A DNA stretch of 64,000 nt from Bombus terrestris (lineage: Eukaryota; Arthropoda; Insecta; Hymenoptera; Apidae). Location of the stretch: assembly GCF_910591885.1 (NCBI RefSeq), contig NW_025963664.1:47639-111638 (forward strand), in the 5' to 3' direction. Below are positions 38,001 to 50,227 of this stretch, one piece after another. The position numbers were made by a program, and so were the translations under genes. The notes under the pieces are model-generated. The model was not told where the DNA came from and made no database searches. It was given only the letters and a program-made list of their open reading frames with translations. Every line of letters begins with the position of its first letter. Position 1 is the stretch's first letter.

Positions 38001-41000
38001 CGTTGTCCCACGTTGTCCCACGGTGTCCAACGATGTCCAACGGTGTCCAACGGTGTCCCACGGTGTCCAACGGTGTCCCACGTTGTCCCACGTTGTCCCA
38101 CGTTGTCCCACGTTGTCCCACGTTGTCCCACGTTGTCCCACGTTGTCCCACGTTGTCCGACGATGTCCAACGGTGTCCCACGTTGTCCCACGTTGTTCCA
38201 TGGTTTCCCACGTTGTCCCACGTTGTCCCACGTTGTCCCACGGTGTCCAACGATGTCCCACGTTGTCCCACGTTGTCCCACGGTGTCCAACGATGTCCAA
38301 CGGTGTCCAACGGTGTCCCACGGTGTCCAACGGTGTCCCACGTTGTCCCACGTTGTCCCACGTTGTCCCACGTTGTCCCACGTTGTCCCACGATGTCCCA
38401 CGTTGTCCCACGTTGTCCCACGTTGTCCCACGTTGTCCCACGTTGTCCCACGTTGTCCCACGGTGTCCAACGATGTCCAACGGTGTCCAACGGTGTCCAA
38501 CGGTGTCCAACGATGTCCAACGATGTCCAACGATGTCCAACGGTGTCCAACGATGTCCAACGATGTCCAACGGTGTCCCACGATGTCCAACGATGTCCAA
38601 CGATGTCCAACGATGTCCAACGGTGTCCCACGTTGTCCCACGTTGTCCCACGTTGTCCCACGTTGTCCCACGTTGTCCCACGGTGTCCAACGATGTCCAA
38701 CGGTGTCCAACGGTGTCCCACGGTGTCCAACGGTGTCCCACGTTGTCCCACGTTGTCCCACGTTGTCCCACGTTGTCCCACGTTGTCCCACGATGTCCCA
38801 CGTTGTCCCACGTTGTCCCACGTTGTCCCACGTTGTCCCACGTTGTCCCACGGTGTCCAACGATGTCCAACGGTGTCCAACGGTGTCCAACGGTGTCCAA
38901 CGATGTCCAACGATGTCCAACGATGTCCCACGTTGTCCAACGGTGTCCCACGTTGTCCCACGTTGTCCCACGGTGTCCCACGTTGTCCCACGTTGTCCCA
39001 CGTTGTCCCACGTTGTCCCACGTTGTCCCACGTTGTCCCACGTTGTCCCACGTTGTCCCACGTTGTCCCACGTTGTCCCACGGTGTCCAACGATGTCCAA
39101 CGGTGTCCAACGGTGTCCCACGTTGTCCCACGTTGTCCCACGTTGTCCCACGTTGTCCCACGTTGTCCCACGTTGTCCAACGATGTCCAACGGTGTCCCA
39201 CGTTGTCCCACGTTGTTCCATGGTTTCCCACGTTGTCCCACGTTGTCCCACGTTGTCCCACGTTGTCCCACGTTGTCCCACTGTGTCCCACGGTGTCCAA
39301 CGATGTCCAACGGTGTCCCACGTTGTCCCACGTTGTCCCACGTTGTCCCACGTTGTCCCACGTTGTCCCACGTTGTCCCACGTTGTCCCACGTTGTCCCA
39401 CGTTGTCCCACGTTGTCCCACGTGGTCCCACGTTGTCCCACGTGGTCCCACGTTGTCCCAAGTTATCCCACGGTGTCCAACGATGTCCAACGGTGTCCCA
39501 CGTTGTCCAACGGTGTCCCACGTTGTCCCACGTTGTCCCACGTTGTCCCACGTTGTCCCACGATGTCCCACGTTGTCCCACGTTGTCCCACGTTGTCCCA
39601 CGTTGTCCCACGTTGTCCCACGTTGTCCCACGTTCTCCCACGTTGTCCCACGTTGTCCCACGTTGTCCCACGGTGTCCAACGATGTCCAACGGTGTCCCA
39701 CGTTGTCCCACGTTGTCCCACGTTGTCCCACGGTGTCCAACGATGTCCAACGGTGTCCAACGGTGTCCCACGGTGTCCAACGGTGTCCCACGTTGTCCCA
39801 CGTTGTCCCACGTTGTCCCACGTTGTCCCACGTTGTCCCACGTTGTCCAACGATGTCCAACGGTGTCCCACGTTGTCCCACGTTGTTCCATGGTTTCCCA
39901 CGTTGTCCCACGTTGTCCCACGTTGTCCCACGTTGTCCCACGTTGTCCCACGGTGTCCCACGGTGTCCAACGATGTCCAACGGTGTCCCACGTTGTCCCA
40001 CGTTGTCCCACGTTGTCCCACGTTGTCCCACGTTGTCCCACGTTGTCCCACGTTGTCCCACGTTGTCCCACGTTGTCCCACGTGGTCCCACGTTGTCCCA
40101 CGTTGTCCCACGGTGTCCAACGATGTCCAACGGTGTCCCACGTTGTCCAACGGTGTCCCACGTTGTCCCACGTTGTCCCACGTTGTCCCACGTTGTCCCA
40201 CGATGTCCCACGTTGTCCCACGTTGTCCCACGTTGTCCCACGTTGTCCCACGTTGTCCCACGTTGTCCCACGTTGTCCCACGTTGTCCCACGTTGTCCCA
40301 CGTGGTCCCACGTTGTCCCACGTTGTCCCACGGTGTCCAACGATGTCCAACGGTGTCCCACGTTGTCCAACGGTGTCCCACGTTGTCCCACGTTGTCCCA
40401 CGTTGTCCCACGTTGTCCCACGATGTCCCACGTTGTCCCACGTTGTCCCACGTTGTCCCACGTTGTCCCACGTTGTCCCACGTTGTCCCACGTTCTCCCA
40501 CGTTGTCCCACGTTGTCCCACGTTGTCCCACGGTGTCCAACGATGTCCAACGGTGTCCCACGTTGTCCCACGTTGTCCCACGTTGTCCCACGGTGTCCAA
40601 CGATGTCCAACGGTGTCCAACGGTGTCCCACGGTGTCCAACGGTGTCCCACGTTGTCCCACGTTGTCCCACGTTGTCCCACGTTGTCCCACGTTGTCCCA
40701 CGATGTCCCACGTTGTCCCACGTTGTCCCACGTTGTCCCACGTTGTCCCACGTTGTCCCACGTTGTCCCACGGTGTCCAACGATGTCCAACGGTGTCCAA
40801 CGGTGTCCAACGGTGTCCAACGGTGTCCAACGATGTCCAACGATGTCCAACGATGTCCAACGGTGTCCAACGATGTCCAACGATGTCCAACGGTGTCCCA
40901 CGATGTCCAACGATGTCCAACGATGTCCAACGATGTCCAACGATGTCCAACGGTGTCCCACGTTGTCCCACGTTGTCCCACGTTGTCCCACGTTGTCCCA

Positions 41001-41117
41001 CGTTGTCCCACGGTGTCCAACGATGTCCAACGGTGTCCCACGTTGTCCAACGGTGTCCCACGTTGTCCCACGTTGTCCCACGTTGTCCCACGTTGTCCAA
41101 CGGTGTCCCACGTTGTC
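35058..41117. repeat. Mosaic satellite with recurring u8-u6 modules
   Basis: The 120-bp module u8-u4-u1-u9-u1-u1-u2-u3-u3-u4-u1-(CCACGTTGTT)-u6 reappears here, with u8/u6 at 35908/36028 and 37508/37628. A version lacking u9 and one u1 has u8/u6 at 36798/36898. A larger ~880-bp order links 35.70-36.15 kb and 36.58-37.00 kb. Other u6 units lie at 37178, 38198, 39218 and 39888. u7 units lie at 35218, 35518, 39418, 39438, 40078 and 40298. u3/u4-rich tracts lie near 38458-38637 and 40768-40967. Private units include CAACAATGTC at 36228 and CAAAGGTGTC at 36978. No gene is seen. Confidence 0.85.
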
Positions 41118-41727
41118 CAACGGTGTCCCACGTTGTCCCACGTTGTCCCACGTTGTCCCACGTTGTCCCACGTTGTCCCACGTTGTCCCACGTTGTCCAA
41201 CGATGTCCAACGGTGTCCCACGTTGTCCCACGTTGTTCCATGGTTTCCCACGTTGTCCCACGTTGTCCCACGTTGTCCCACGGTGTCCAACGATGTCCAA
41301 CGGTGTCCAACGGTGTCCCACGTTGTCCCACGTTGTCCCACGGTGTCCAACGATGTCCAACGGTGTCCCACGTTGTCCAACGATGTCCAACGGTGTCCCA
41401 CGTTGTCCCACGTTGTCCCACGTTGTCCCACGTTGTCCCACGTTGTCCCACGATGTCCCACGTTGTCCCACGTTGTCCCACGTTGTCCCACGTTGTCCCA
41501 CGATGTCCAACGATGTCCAACGATGTCCAACGGTGTCCAACGATGTCCAACGGTGTCCAACGATGTCCAACGATGTCCAACGGTGTCCCACGATGTCCAA
41601 CGATGTCCAACGATGTCCAACGGTGTCCAACGGTGTCCAACGGTGTCCCACGGTGTCCAACGGTGTCCCACGTTGTCCCACGTTGTCCCACGTTGTCCCA
41701 CGTTGTCCCACGATGTCCCACGTTGTT
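41118..41727. repeat. Second copy of the 34438-35057 block
   Basis: The unit order matches the 34.4-kb copy through u5 at 41708. It then breaks because a u6 module (41728) follows at once, instead of the u1-u4-u4 continuation of the first copy. The join shows recombination within a u5-u1 context. Confidence 0.9.
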
Positions 41728-44700
41728 CCATGGTTTCCCACGTTGTCCCACGTTGTCCCTCGTTGTCCCACGTTGTCCCACGTTGTCCCACGGTGTCCCA
41801 CGGTGTCCAACGATGTCCAACGGTGTCCCACGTTGTCCCACGTTGTCCCACGTTGTCCCACGTTGTCCCACGTTGTCCCACGATGTCCCACGTTGTCCCA
41901 CGTTGTCCCACGTTGTCCCACGTTGTCCCACGTTGTCCCACGTTGTCCCGCGTTGTCCCACGTGGTCCCACGTTGTCCCACGTTGTCCCACGGTGTCCAA
42001 CGATGTCCAACGGTGTCCCACGTTGTCCAACGGTGTCCCACGTTGTCCCACGTTGTCCCACGTTGTCCCACGTTGTCCCACGATGTCCCACGTTGTCCCA
42101 CGTTGTCCCACGTTGTCCCACGTTGTCCCACGTTGTCCCACGTTGTCCCACGTTCTCCCACGTTGTCCCACGTTGTCCCACGTTGTCCCACGGTGTCCAA
42201 CGATGTCCAACGGTGTCCAACGGTGTCCCACGGTGTCCAACGGTGTCCCACGTTGTCCCACGTTGTCCCACGTTGTCCCACGTTGTCCCACGTTGTCCCA
42301 CGTTGTCCCACGTTGTCCAACGATGTCCAACGGTGTCCCACGTTGTTCCACGTTGTTCCATGGTTTCCCACGTTGTCCCACGTTGTCCCACGTTGTCCCA
42401 CGGTGTCCAACGATGTCCAACGGTGTCCAACGGTGTCCCACGTTGTCCAACGGTGTCCAACGGTGTCCCACGGTGTCCAACGGTGTCCCACGTTGTCCCA
42501 CGTTGTCCCACGTTGTCCCACGTTGTCCCACGTTGTCCCACGTTGTCCCACGTTGTCCCACGTTGTCCCACGGTGTCCAACGATGTCCAACGGTGTCCCA
42601 CGTTGTCCAACGATGTCCAACGGTGTCCCACGTTGTCCCACGTTGTCCCACGTTGTCCCACGTTGTCCCACGTTGTCCCACGATGTCCCACGTTGTCCCA
42701 CGTTGTCCCACGTTGTCCCACGGTGTCCAACGATGTCCAACGGTGTCCAGCGATGTCCAACGGTGTCCCACGTTGTCCCACGTTGTTCCATGGTTTCCCA
42801 CGTTGTCCCACGTTGTCCCACGTTGTCCCACGTTGTCCCACGTTGTCCCACGTTGTCCCACGTTGTCCCACGTTGTCCCACGTTGTCCCACGTTGTCCCA
42901 CGGTGTCCAACGATGTCCAACGGTGTCCAGCGATGTCCAACGGTGTCCAACGGTGTCCCACGTTGTCCCACGTTGTCCCACGTTGTCCCACGTTGTCCCA
43001 CGTTGTCCCACGATGTCCCACGTTGTCCCACGTTGTCCCACGTTGTCCCACGTTGTCCCACGTTGTCCCACGTTGTCCCACGTTGTCCCACGTTGTCCCA
43101 CGTTGTCCCACGTTGTCCCACGTTGTCCCACGTTGTCCCACGTTGTCCCACGGTGTCCAACGATGTCCAACGGTGTCCCACGTTGTCCAACGATGTCCAA
43201 CGGTGTCCCACGTTGTCCCACGTTGTCCCACGTTGTCCCACGTTGTCCCACGTTGTCCCACGTTGTCCCACGTTGTCCCACGTTGTCCCACGTTGTCCCA
43301 CGTTGTCCCACGATGTCCAACGATGTCCAACGATGTCCAACGGTGTCCAACGATGTCCAACGGTGTCCAACGATGTCCAACGATGTCCAACGGTGTCCCA
43401 CGATGTCCAACGATGTCCAACGATGTCCAACGGTGTCCAACGGTGTCCAACGGTGTCCCACGGTGTCCAACGGTGTCCCACGTTGTCCCACGTTGTCCCA
43501 CGTTGTCCCACGTTGTCCCACGATGTCCCACGTTGTCCAACGGTGTCCAACGGTGTCCAACGATGTCCAACGATGTCCAACGGTGTCCCACGATGTCCAA
43601 CGATGTCCAACGATGTCCAACGGTGTCCCACGTTGTCCCACGTTGTCCCACGTTGTCCCACGTTGTCCCACGGTGTCCAACGATGTCCAACGATGTCCAA
43701 CGGTGTCCAACGGTGTCCCACGGTGTCCAACGGTGTCCCACGTTGTCCCACGTTGTCCCACGTTGTCCCACGTTGTCCCACGTTGTCCCACGTTGTCCCA
43801 CGTTGTCCAACGATGTCCAACGGTGTCCCACGTTGTCCCACGTTGTTCCATGGTTTCCCACGTTGTCCCACGTTGTCCCTCGTTGTCCCACGTTGTCCCA
43901 CGTTGTCCCACGGTGTCCCACGGTGTCCAACGATGTCCAACGGTGTCCCACGTTGTCCCACGTTGTCCCACGTTGTCCCACGTTGTCCCACGTTGTCCCA
44001 CGATGTCCCACGTTGTCCCACGTTGTCCCACGTTGTCCCACGTTGTCCCACGTTGTCCCACGTTGTCCCACGTTGTCCCACGTGGTCCCACGTTGTCCCA
44101 CGTTGTCCCACGGTGTCCAACGATGTCCAACGGTGTCCCACGTTGTCCAACGGTGTCCCACGTTGTCCCACGTTGTCCCACGTTGTCCCACGTTGTCCCA
44201 CGATGTCCCACGTTGTCCCACGTTGTCCCACGTTGTCCCACGTTGTCCCACGTTGTCCCACGTTGTCCCACGTTCTCCCACGTTGTCCCACGTTGTCCCA
44301 CGTTGTCCCACGGTGTCCAACGATGTCCAACGGTGTCCAACGGTGTCCCACGGTGTCCAACGGTGTCCCACGTTGTCCCACGTTGTCCCACGTTGTCCCA
44401 CGTTGTCCCACGTTGTCCCACGTTGTCCCACGTTGTCCCACGTTGTCCAACGATGTCCAACGGTGTCCCACGTTGTCCCACGTTGTTCCATGGTTTCCCA
44501 CGTTGTCCCACGTTGTCCCACGTTGTCCCACGGTGTCCAACGATGTCCAACGGTGTCCAACGGTGTCCCACGTTGTCCCACGTTGTCCCACGGTGTCCAA
44601 CGATGTCCAACGGTGTCCCACGTTGTCCAACGATGTCCAACGGTGTCCCACGTTGTCCCACGTTGTCCCACGTTGTCCCACGGTGTCCAACGATGTCCAA

Positions 44701-45167
44701 CGGTGTCCAACGGTGTCCCACGTTGTCCCACGTTGTCCCACGGTGTCCAACGATGTCCAACGGTGTCCCACGGTGTCCAACGATGTCCAACGATGTCCAA
44801 CGGTGTCCAGCGATGTCCAACGGTGTCCAACGATGTCCAACGGTGTCCAACGGTGTCCCACGTTGTCCCACGTTTTCCCACGTTGTCCCACGGTGTCCCA
44901 CGTTGTCCAACGGTGTCCCACGTTGTCCCACGTTGTCCCACGTTGTCCCACGATGTCCCACGTTGTCCCACGTTGTCCCACGTTGTCCCACGTTGTCCCA
45001 CGTTGTCCCACGTTGTCCCACGTTGTTCCATGGTTTCCCACGTTGTCCCACGTTGTCCCACGTTGTCCCACGGTGTCCAACGATGTCCAACGGTGTCCAA
45101 CGGTGTCCAACGGTGTCCAACGGTGTCCCACGTTGTCCCACGTTGTCCCACGTTGTCCCACGTTGTC
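41728..45167. repeat. Mosaic satellite segment
   Basis: u6 units lie at 41728, 42358, 42788, 43848, 44488 and 45028 and u7 units at 41958 and 44078. CCGCGTTGTC lies at 41948. A u3/u4-rich tract at 43308-43467 copies the 34.8-kb and 41.5-kb tracts. u8 at 44808 is followed by u9 at 44868 but not by a u6, so that module is truncated. No gene is seen. Confidence 0.85.
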
Positions 45168-45637
45168 CCACGATGTCCCACGTTGTCCCACGTTGTCCCA
45201 CGTTGTCCCACGATGTCCCACGTTGTCCCACGTTGTCCCACGTTGTCCCACGATGTCCCACGTTGTCCCACGTTGTCCCACGTTGTCCCACGTTGTCCCA
45301 CGGTGTCCAACGATGTCCAACGGTGTCCAACGGTGTCCCACGGTGTCCAACGGTGTCCCACGTTGTCCCACGTTGTCCCACGTTGTCCCACGTTGTCCCA
45401 CGTTGTCCCACGATGTCCCACGTTGTCCCACGTTGTCCGACGTTGTCCCATGTTGTCCCACGCTGTCCCACGTTGTCCCACGGTGTCCCACGATGTCCCA
45501 CGTTGTCCCACGTTGTCCCACGTTGTCCCACGATGTCCCACGTTGTCCCACGTTGTCCCACGGTGTCCCACGATGTCCCACGTTGTCCCACGTTGTCCCA
45601 CGTTGTCCCACGATGTCCCACGTTGTCCCACGTTGTC
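45168..45637. repeat. Very short higher-order repeats (40 bp and 80 bp)
   Basis: u5 at 45168, 45208 and 45248, each separated by three u1 units, gives a 40-bp period. Further on, the eight-unit order u2-u5-u1-u1-u1-u5-u1-u1 occurs at 45478-45557 and again at 45558-45637. The spacer between them has rare units: CGACGTTGTC at 45438, CCATGTTGTC at 45448 and CCACGCTGTC at 45458. u2 followed directly by u5 is unusual elsewhere in the window. Confidence 0.88.
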
Positions 45638-48600
45638 CCACGGTGTCCAACGATGTCCCACGTTGTCCCACGTTGTCCCACGGTGTCCAACGATGTCCAA
45701 CGGTGTCCAGCGATGTCCAACGGTGTCCCACGTTGTCCCACGTTTTCCCACGTTGTCCCACGTTGTCCCACGTTGTCCCACGTTGTCCCACGTTGTCCCA
45801 CGTTGTCCCACGTTGTCCCACGTTGTCCCACGGTGTCCAACGATGTCCAACGGTGTCCAGCGATGTCCAACGGTGTCCCACGTTGTCCCACGTTTTCCCA
45901 CGTTGTCCCACGTTGTCCCACGGTGTCCAACGGTGTCCAACGATGTCCCACGTTGTCCCACGTTGTCCCACGTTGTCCCACGTTGTCCCACGTTGTCCCA
46001 CGGTGTCCAACGGTGTCCAACGGTGTCCCACGTTGTCCCACGTTGTCCCACGTTGTCCCACGTTGTCCCACGTTGTCCCACGATGTCCCACGTTGTCCCA
46101 CGTTGTCCCACGTTGTCCCACGTTGTCCCACGTGGTCCCACGTTGTCCCACGTTGTCCCACGGTGTCCAACGGTGTCCAACGATGTCCCACGTTGTCCCA
46201 CGTTGTCCCACGTTGTCCCACGTTGTCCCACGTTGTCCCACGATGTCCCACGTTGTCCCACGTTGTCCCACGTTGTCCCACGTTGTCTCACGTTGTCCCA
46301 CGTGGTCCCACGTTGTCCCACGTTGTCCCACGGTGTCCAACGATGTCCAACGGTGTCCCACGTTGTCCAACGGTGTCCCACGTTGTCCCACGTTGTCCCA
46401 CGTTGTCCCACGTTGTCCCACGATGTCCCACGTTGTAGCACGTTGTCTCACGTTGTCCCACGTTGTCCCACGTTGTCCCACGTTGTCCCACGTTGTCCCA
46501 CGTTGTCCCACGTTGTCCCACGTTGTCCCACGGTGTCCAACGATGTCCAACGGTGTCCAATGGTGTCCCACGGTGTCCAACGGTGTCCAACGTTGTCCCA
46601 CGTTGTCCCACGTTGTCCCACGTTGTCCCACGTTGTCCCACGTTGTCCAACGATGTCCAACGGTGTCCCACGTTGTCCCACGTTGTTCCATGGTTTCCCA
46701 CGTTGTCCCACGTTGTCCCACGTTGTCCCACGGTGTCCAACGATGTCCAACGGTGTCCAACGGTGTCCAACGGTGTCCAACGGTGTCCCACGTTGTCCCA
46801 CGTTGTCCCACGTTGTCCCACGGTGTCCAACGATGTCCAACGGTGTCCCACGTTGTCCCACGTTGTCCCACGTTGTCCTACGTTGTCCCAAGTTGTCCCA
46901 CGATGTCCCACGTTGTCCCACGTTGTCCCATGTTGTCCCACGTTGTCCCACGTTGTCCCACGTTGTCCCACGTTGTCCCACGGTGTCCAACGATGTCCAA
47001 CGGTGTCCAACGGTGTCCCACGGTGTCCAACGGTGTCCCACGTTGTCCCACGTTGTCCCACGTTGTCCCACGTTGTCCCACGTTGTCCCACGATGTCCCA
47101 CGTTGTCCCACGTTGTCCCACGTTGTCCCACGTTGTCCCACGTTGTCCCACGTTGTCCCACGGTGTCCAACGATGTCCAACGGTGTCCAACGGTGTCCAA
47201 CGGTGTCCAACGATGTCCAACGGTGTCCCACGATGTCCAACGATGTCCAACGATGTCCAACGGTGTCCAACGATGTCCAACGGTGTCCAACGATGTCCAA
47301 CGATGTCCAACGGTGTCCCACGATGTCCAACGATGTCCAACGATGTCCAACGATGTCCAACGATGTCCAACGGTGTCCCACGATGTCCAACGATGTCCAA
47401 CGATGTCCAACGGTGTCCAACGATGTCCAACGGTGTCCAACGATGTCCAACGATGTCCAACGGTGTCCCACGATGTTCAACGGTGTCCCACGTTGTCCCA
47501 CGTTGTCCCACGTTGTCCCACGTTGTCCCACGTTGTCCCACGTTGTCCCACGTTGTCCCACGTTGTCCCACGGTGTCCAACGATGTCCAACGGTGTCCAA
47601 CGGTGTCCCACGGTGTCCAACGGTGTCCCACGTTGTCCCACGTTGTCCCACGTTGTCCCACGTTGTCCCACGTTGTCCCACGTTGTCCAACGATGTCCAA
47701 CGGTGTCCCACGTTGTCCCACGTTGTTCCATGGTTTCCCACGTTGTCCCACGTTGTCCCACGTTGTCCCACGTTGTCCCACGTTGTCCCACGGTGTCCCA
47801 CGGTGTCCAACGATGTCCAACTGTGTCCCACGTTGTCCCACGTTGTCCCACGTTGTCCCACGTTGTCCCACGTTGTCCCACGATGTCCCACGTTGTCCCA
47901 CGTTGTCCCACGTTGTCCCACGTTGTCCCACGTTGTCCCACGTTGTCCCACGTTGTCCCACGTTGTCCCACGTTGTCCCACGGTGTCCCACGGTGTCCAA
48001 CGATGTCCAACTGTGTCCCACGTTGTCCCACGTTGTCCCACGTTGTCCCACGTTGTCCCACGTTGTCCCAAGTTGTCCCACGTTGTCCCACGTTGTCCCA
48101 CGTTGTCCCACGTTGTCCCACGTTGTCCCACGTTGTCCCACGTTGTCCCACGTTGTCCCACGTTGTCCCACGGTGTCCAACGATGTCCAACGGTGTCCAA
48201 CGGTGTCCCACGGTGTCCAACGGTGTCCCACGTTGTCCCACGTTGTCCCACGTTGTCCCACCTTGTCCCACGTTGTCCCACGTTGTCCCACGTTGTCCAA
48301 CGATGTCCAACGGTGTCCCACGTTGTCCCACGTTGTTCCATGGTTTCCCACGTTGTCCCACGTTGTCCCACGTTGTCCCACGTTGTCCCACGTTGTCCAA
48401 CGATGTCCAACGGTGTCCCACGTTGTCCCACGTTGTTCCATGGTTTCCCACGTTGTCCCACGTTGTCCCACGTTGTCCCACGGTGTCCAACGATGTCCAA
48501 CGGTGTCCAACGGTGTCCAACGGTGTCCCACGTTGTCCCACGTTGTCCCACGTTGTCCCACGTTGTCCCACGTTGTCCCACGTTGTCCCACGTTGTCCCA

Positions 48601-50227
48601 CGTTGTCCCACGTTGTCCCACGTTGTCCCACGGTGTCCAACGATGTCCAACGGTGTCCAACGGTGTCCCACGGTGTCCAACGGTGTCCCACGTTGTCCCA
48701 CGTTGTCCCACGTTGTCCCACGTTGTCCCACGTTGTCCCACGATGTCCCACGTTGTCCCACGTTGTCCCACGTTGTCCCACGTTGTCCCACGTTGTCCCA
48801 CGTTGTCCCACGGTGTCCAACGATGTCCAACGGTGTCCAACGGTGTCCAACGGTGTCCAACGATGTCCAACGATGTCCAACGATGTCCAACGATGTCCAA
48901 CGATGTCCAACGGTGTCCCACGATGTCCAACGATGTCCAACGATGTCCAACGGTGTCCAACGATGTCCAACGGTGTCCAACGATGTCCAACGATGTCCAA
49001 CGGTGTCCCACGATGTTCAACGATGTCCAACGATGTCCAACGGTGTCCAACGGTGTCCAACGGTGTCCCACGGTGTCCAACGGTGTCCCACGTTGTCCCA
49101 CGTTGTCCCACGTTGTCCCACGTTGTCCCACGATGTCCCACGTTGTCCAACGGTGTCCAACGGTGTCCAACGATGTCCAACGATGTCCAACGGTGTCCCA
49201 CGATGTCCAACGATCTCCAACGATGTCCAACGGTGTCCCACGTTGTCCCACGTTGTCCCACGTTGTCCCACGTTGTCCCACGTTGTCCCACGGTGTCCAA
49301 CGATGTCCAACGGTGTCCCACGTTGTCCAACGGTGTCCCACGTTGTCCCACGTTGTCCCACGTTGTCCCATGTTGTCCCACGTTGTCCCACGTTGTCCCA
49401 CGTTGTCCCACGTTGTCCCACGTTGTCCCACGTTGTCCCACGTTGTCCCACGTTGTCCCACGGTGTCCAACGATGTCCAACGGTGTCCAACGGTGTCCCA
49501 CGGTGTCCAACGTTGTCCCACCTTGTCCCACGTTGTCCCACGTTGTCCCACGTTGTCCCACGTTGTCCCACGTTGTCCAACGATGTCCAACGGTGTCCCA
49601 CGTTGTCCCACGTTGTTCCATGGTTTCCCACGTTGTCCCACGTTGTCCCACGTTGTCCCACGTTGTCCCACGTTGTCCCACGGTGTCCCACGGTGTCCAA
49701 CGATGTCCAACGGTGTCCCACGTTGTCCCACGTTGTCCCACGTTGTCCCACGTTGTCCCACGTTGTCCCACGATGTCCCACGTTGTCCCACGTTGTCCCA
49801 CGTTGTCCCACGTTGTCCCACGTTGTCCCACGTTGTCCCACGTTGTCCCACGTGGTCCCACGTTGTCCCACGTTGTCCCACGGTGTCCAACGATGTCCAA
49901 CGGTGTCCCACGTTGTCCAACGGTGTCCCACGTTGTCCCACGTTGTCCCACGTTGTCCCACGTTGTCCCACGATGTCCCACGTTGTCCCACGTTGTCCCA
50001 CGTTGTCCCACGTTGTCCCACGTTGTCCCACGTTGTCCCACGTTGTCCCACGTTGTCCCACGTTGTCCCACGTTGTCCCACGGTGTCCAACGATGTCCAA
50101 CGGTGTCCAACGGTGTCCCACGGTGTCCAACGGTGTCCCACGTTGTCCCACGTTGTCCCACGTTGTCCCACGTTGTCCCACGTTGTCCCACGTTGTCCCA
50201 CGTTGTCCCACGTTTTCCAACGATGTC
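45638..50227. repeat. Mosaic satellite with two u3/u4-rich blocks
   Basis: Truncated u8-u9 modules lie near 45.71 and 45.85 kb. u6 units lie at 46688, 47728, 48338, 48438 and 49618 and u7 units at 46128, 46298 and 49848. u3/u4-rich blocks span about 47158-47475 and 48808-49085. Private or rare units are frequent: one containing GTAGCA near 46430, CAATGGTGTC at 46558, CCATGTTGTC at 46928 and 49368, CAACTGTGTC at 47818 and 48008, CCACCTTGTC at 48258 and 49518. No gene is seen. Confidence 0.85.

Noticed and set aside
37158..38020. A clean 450-bp tandem duplication suggested by u6 at 37178/37628 and u8 at 37508/37958
   Set aside because: Unit orders on both sides of the markers differ (different u1 run lengths and different groups before u6). 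Only short parts match, so I did not call a duplication.
6879..46871. Minus-strand open frame of about 13,330 codons encoding repeats of GTTWDNVGQR
   Set aside because: It has the same cause as the plus-strand frames. It starts at a GTG inside the repeat and has no upstream signal, no domain and no non-repeat terminus.
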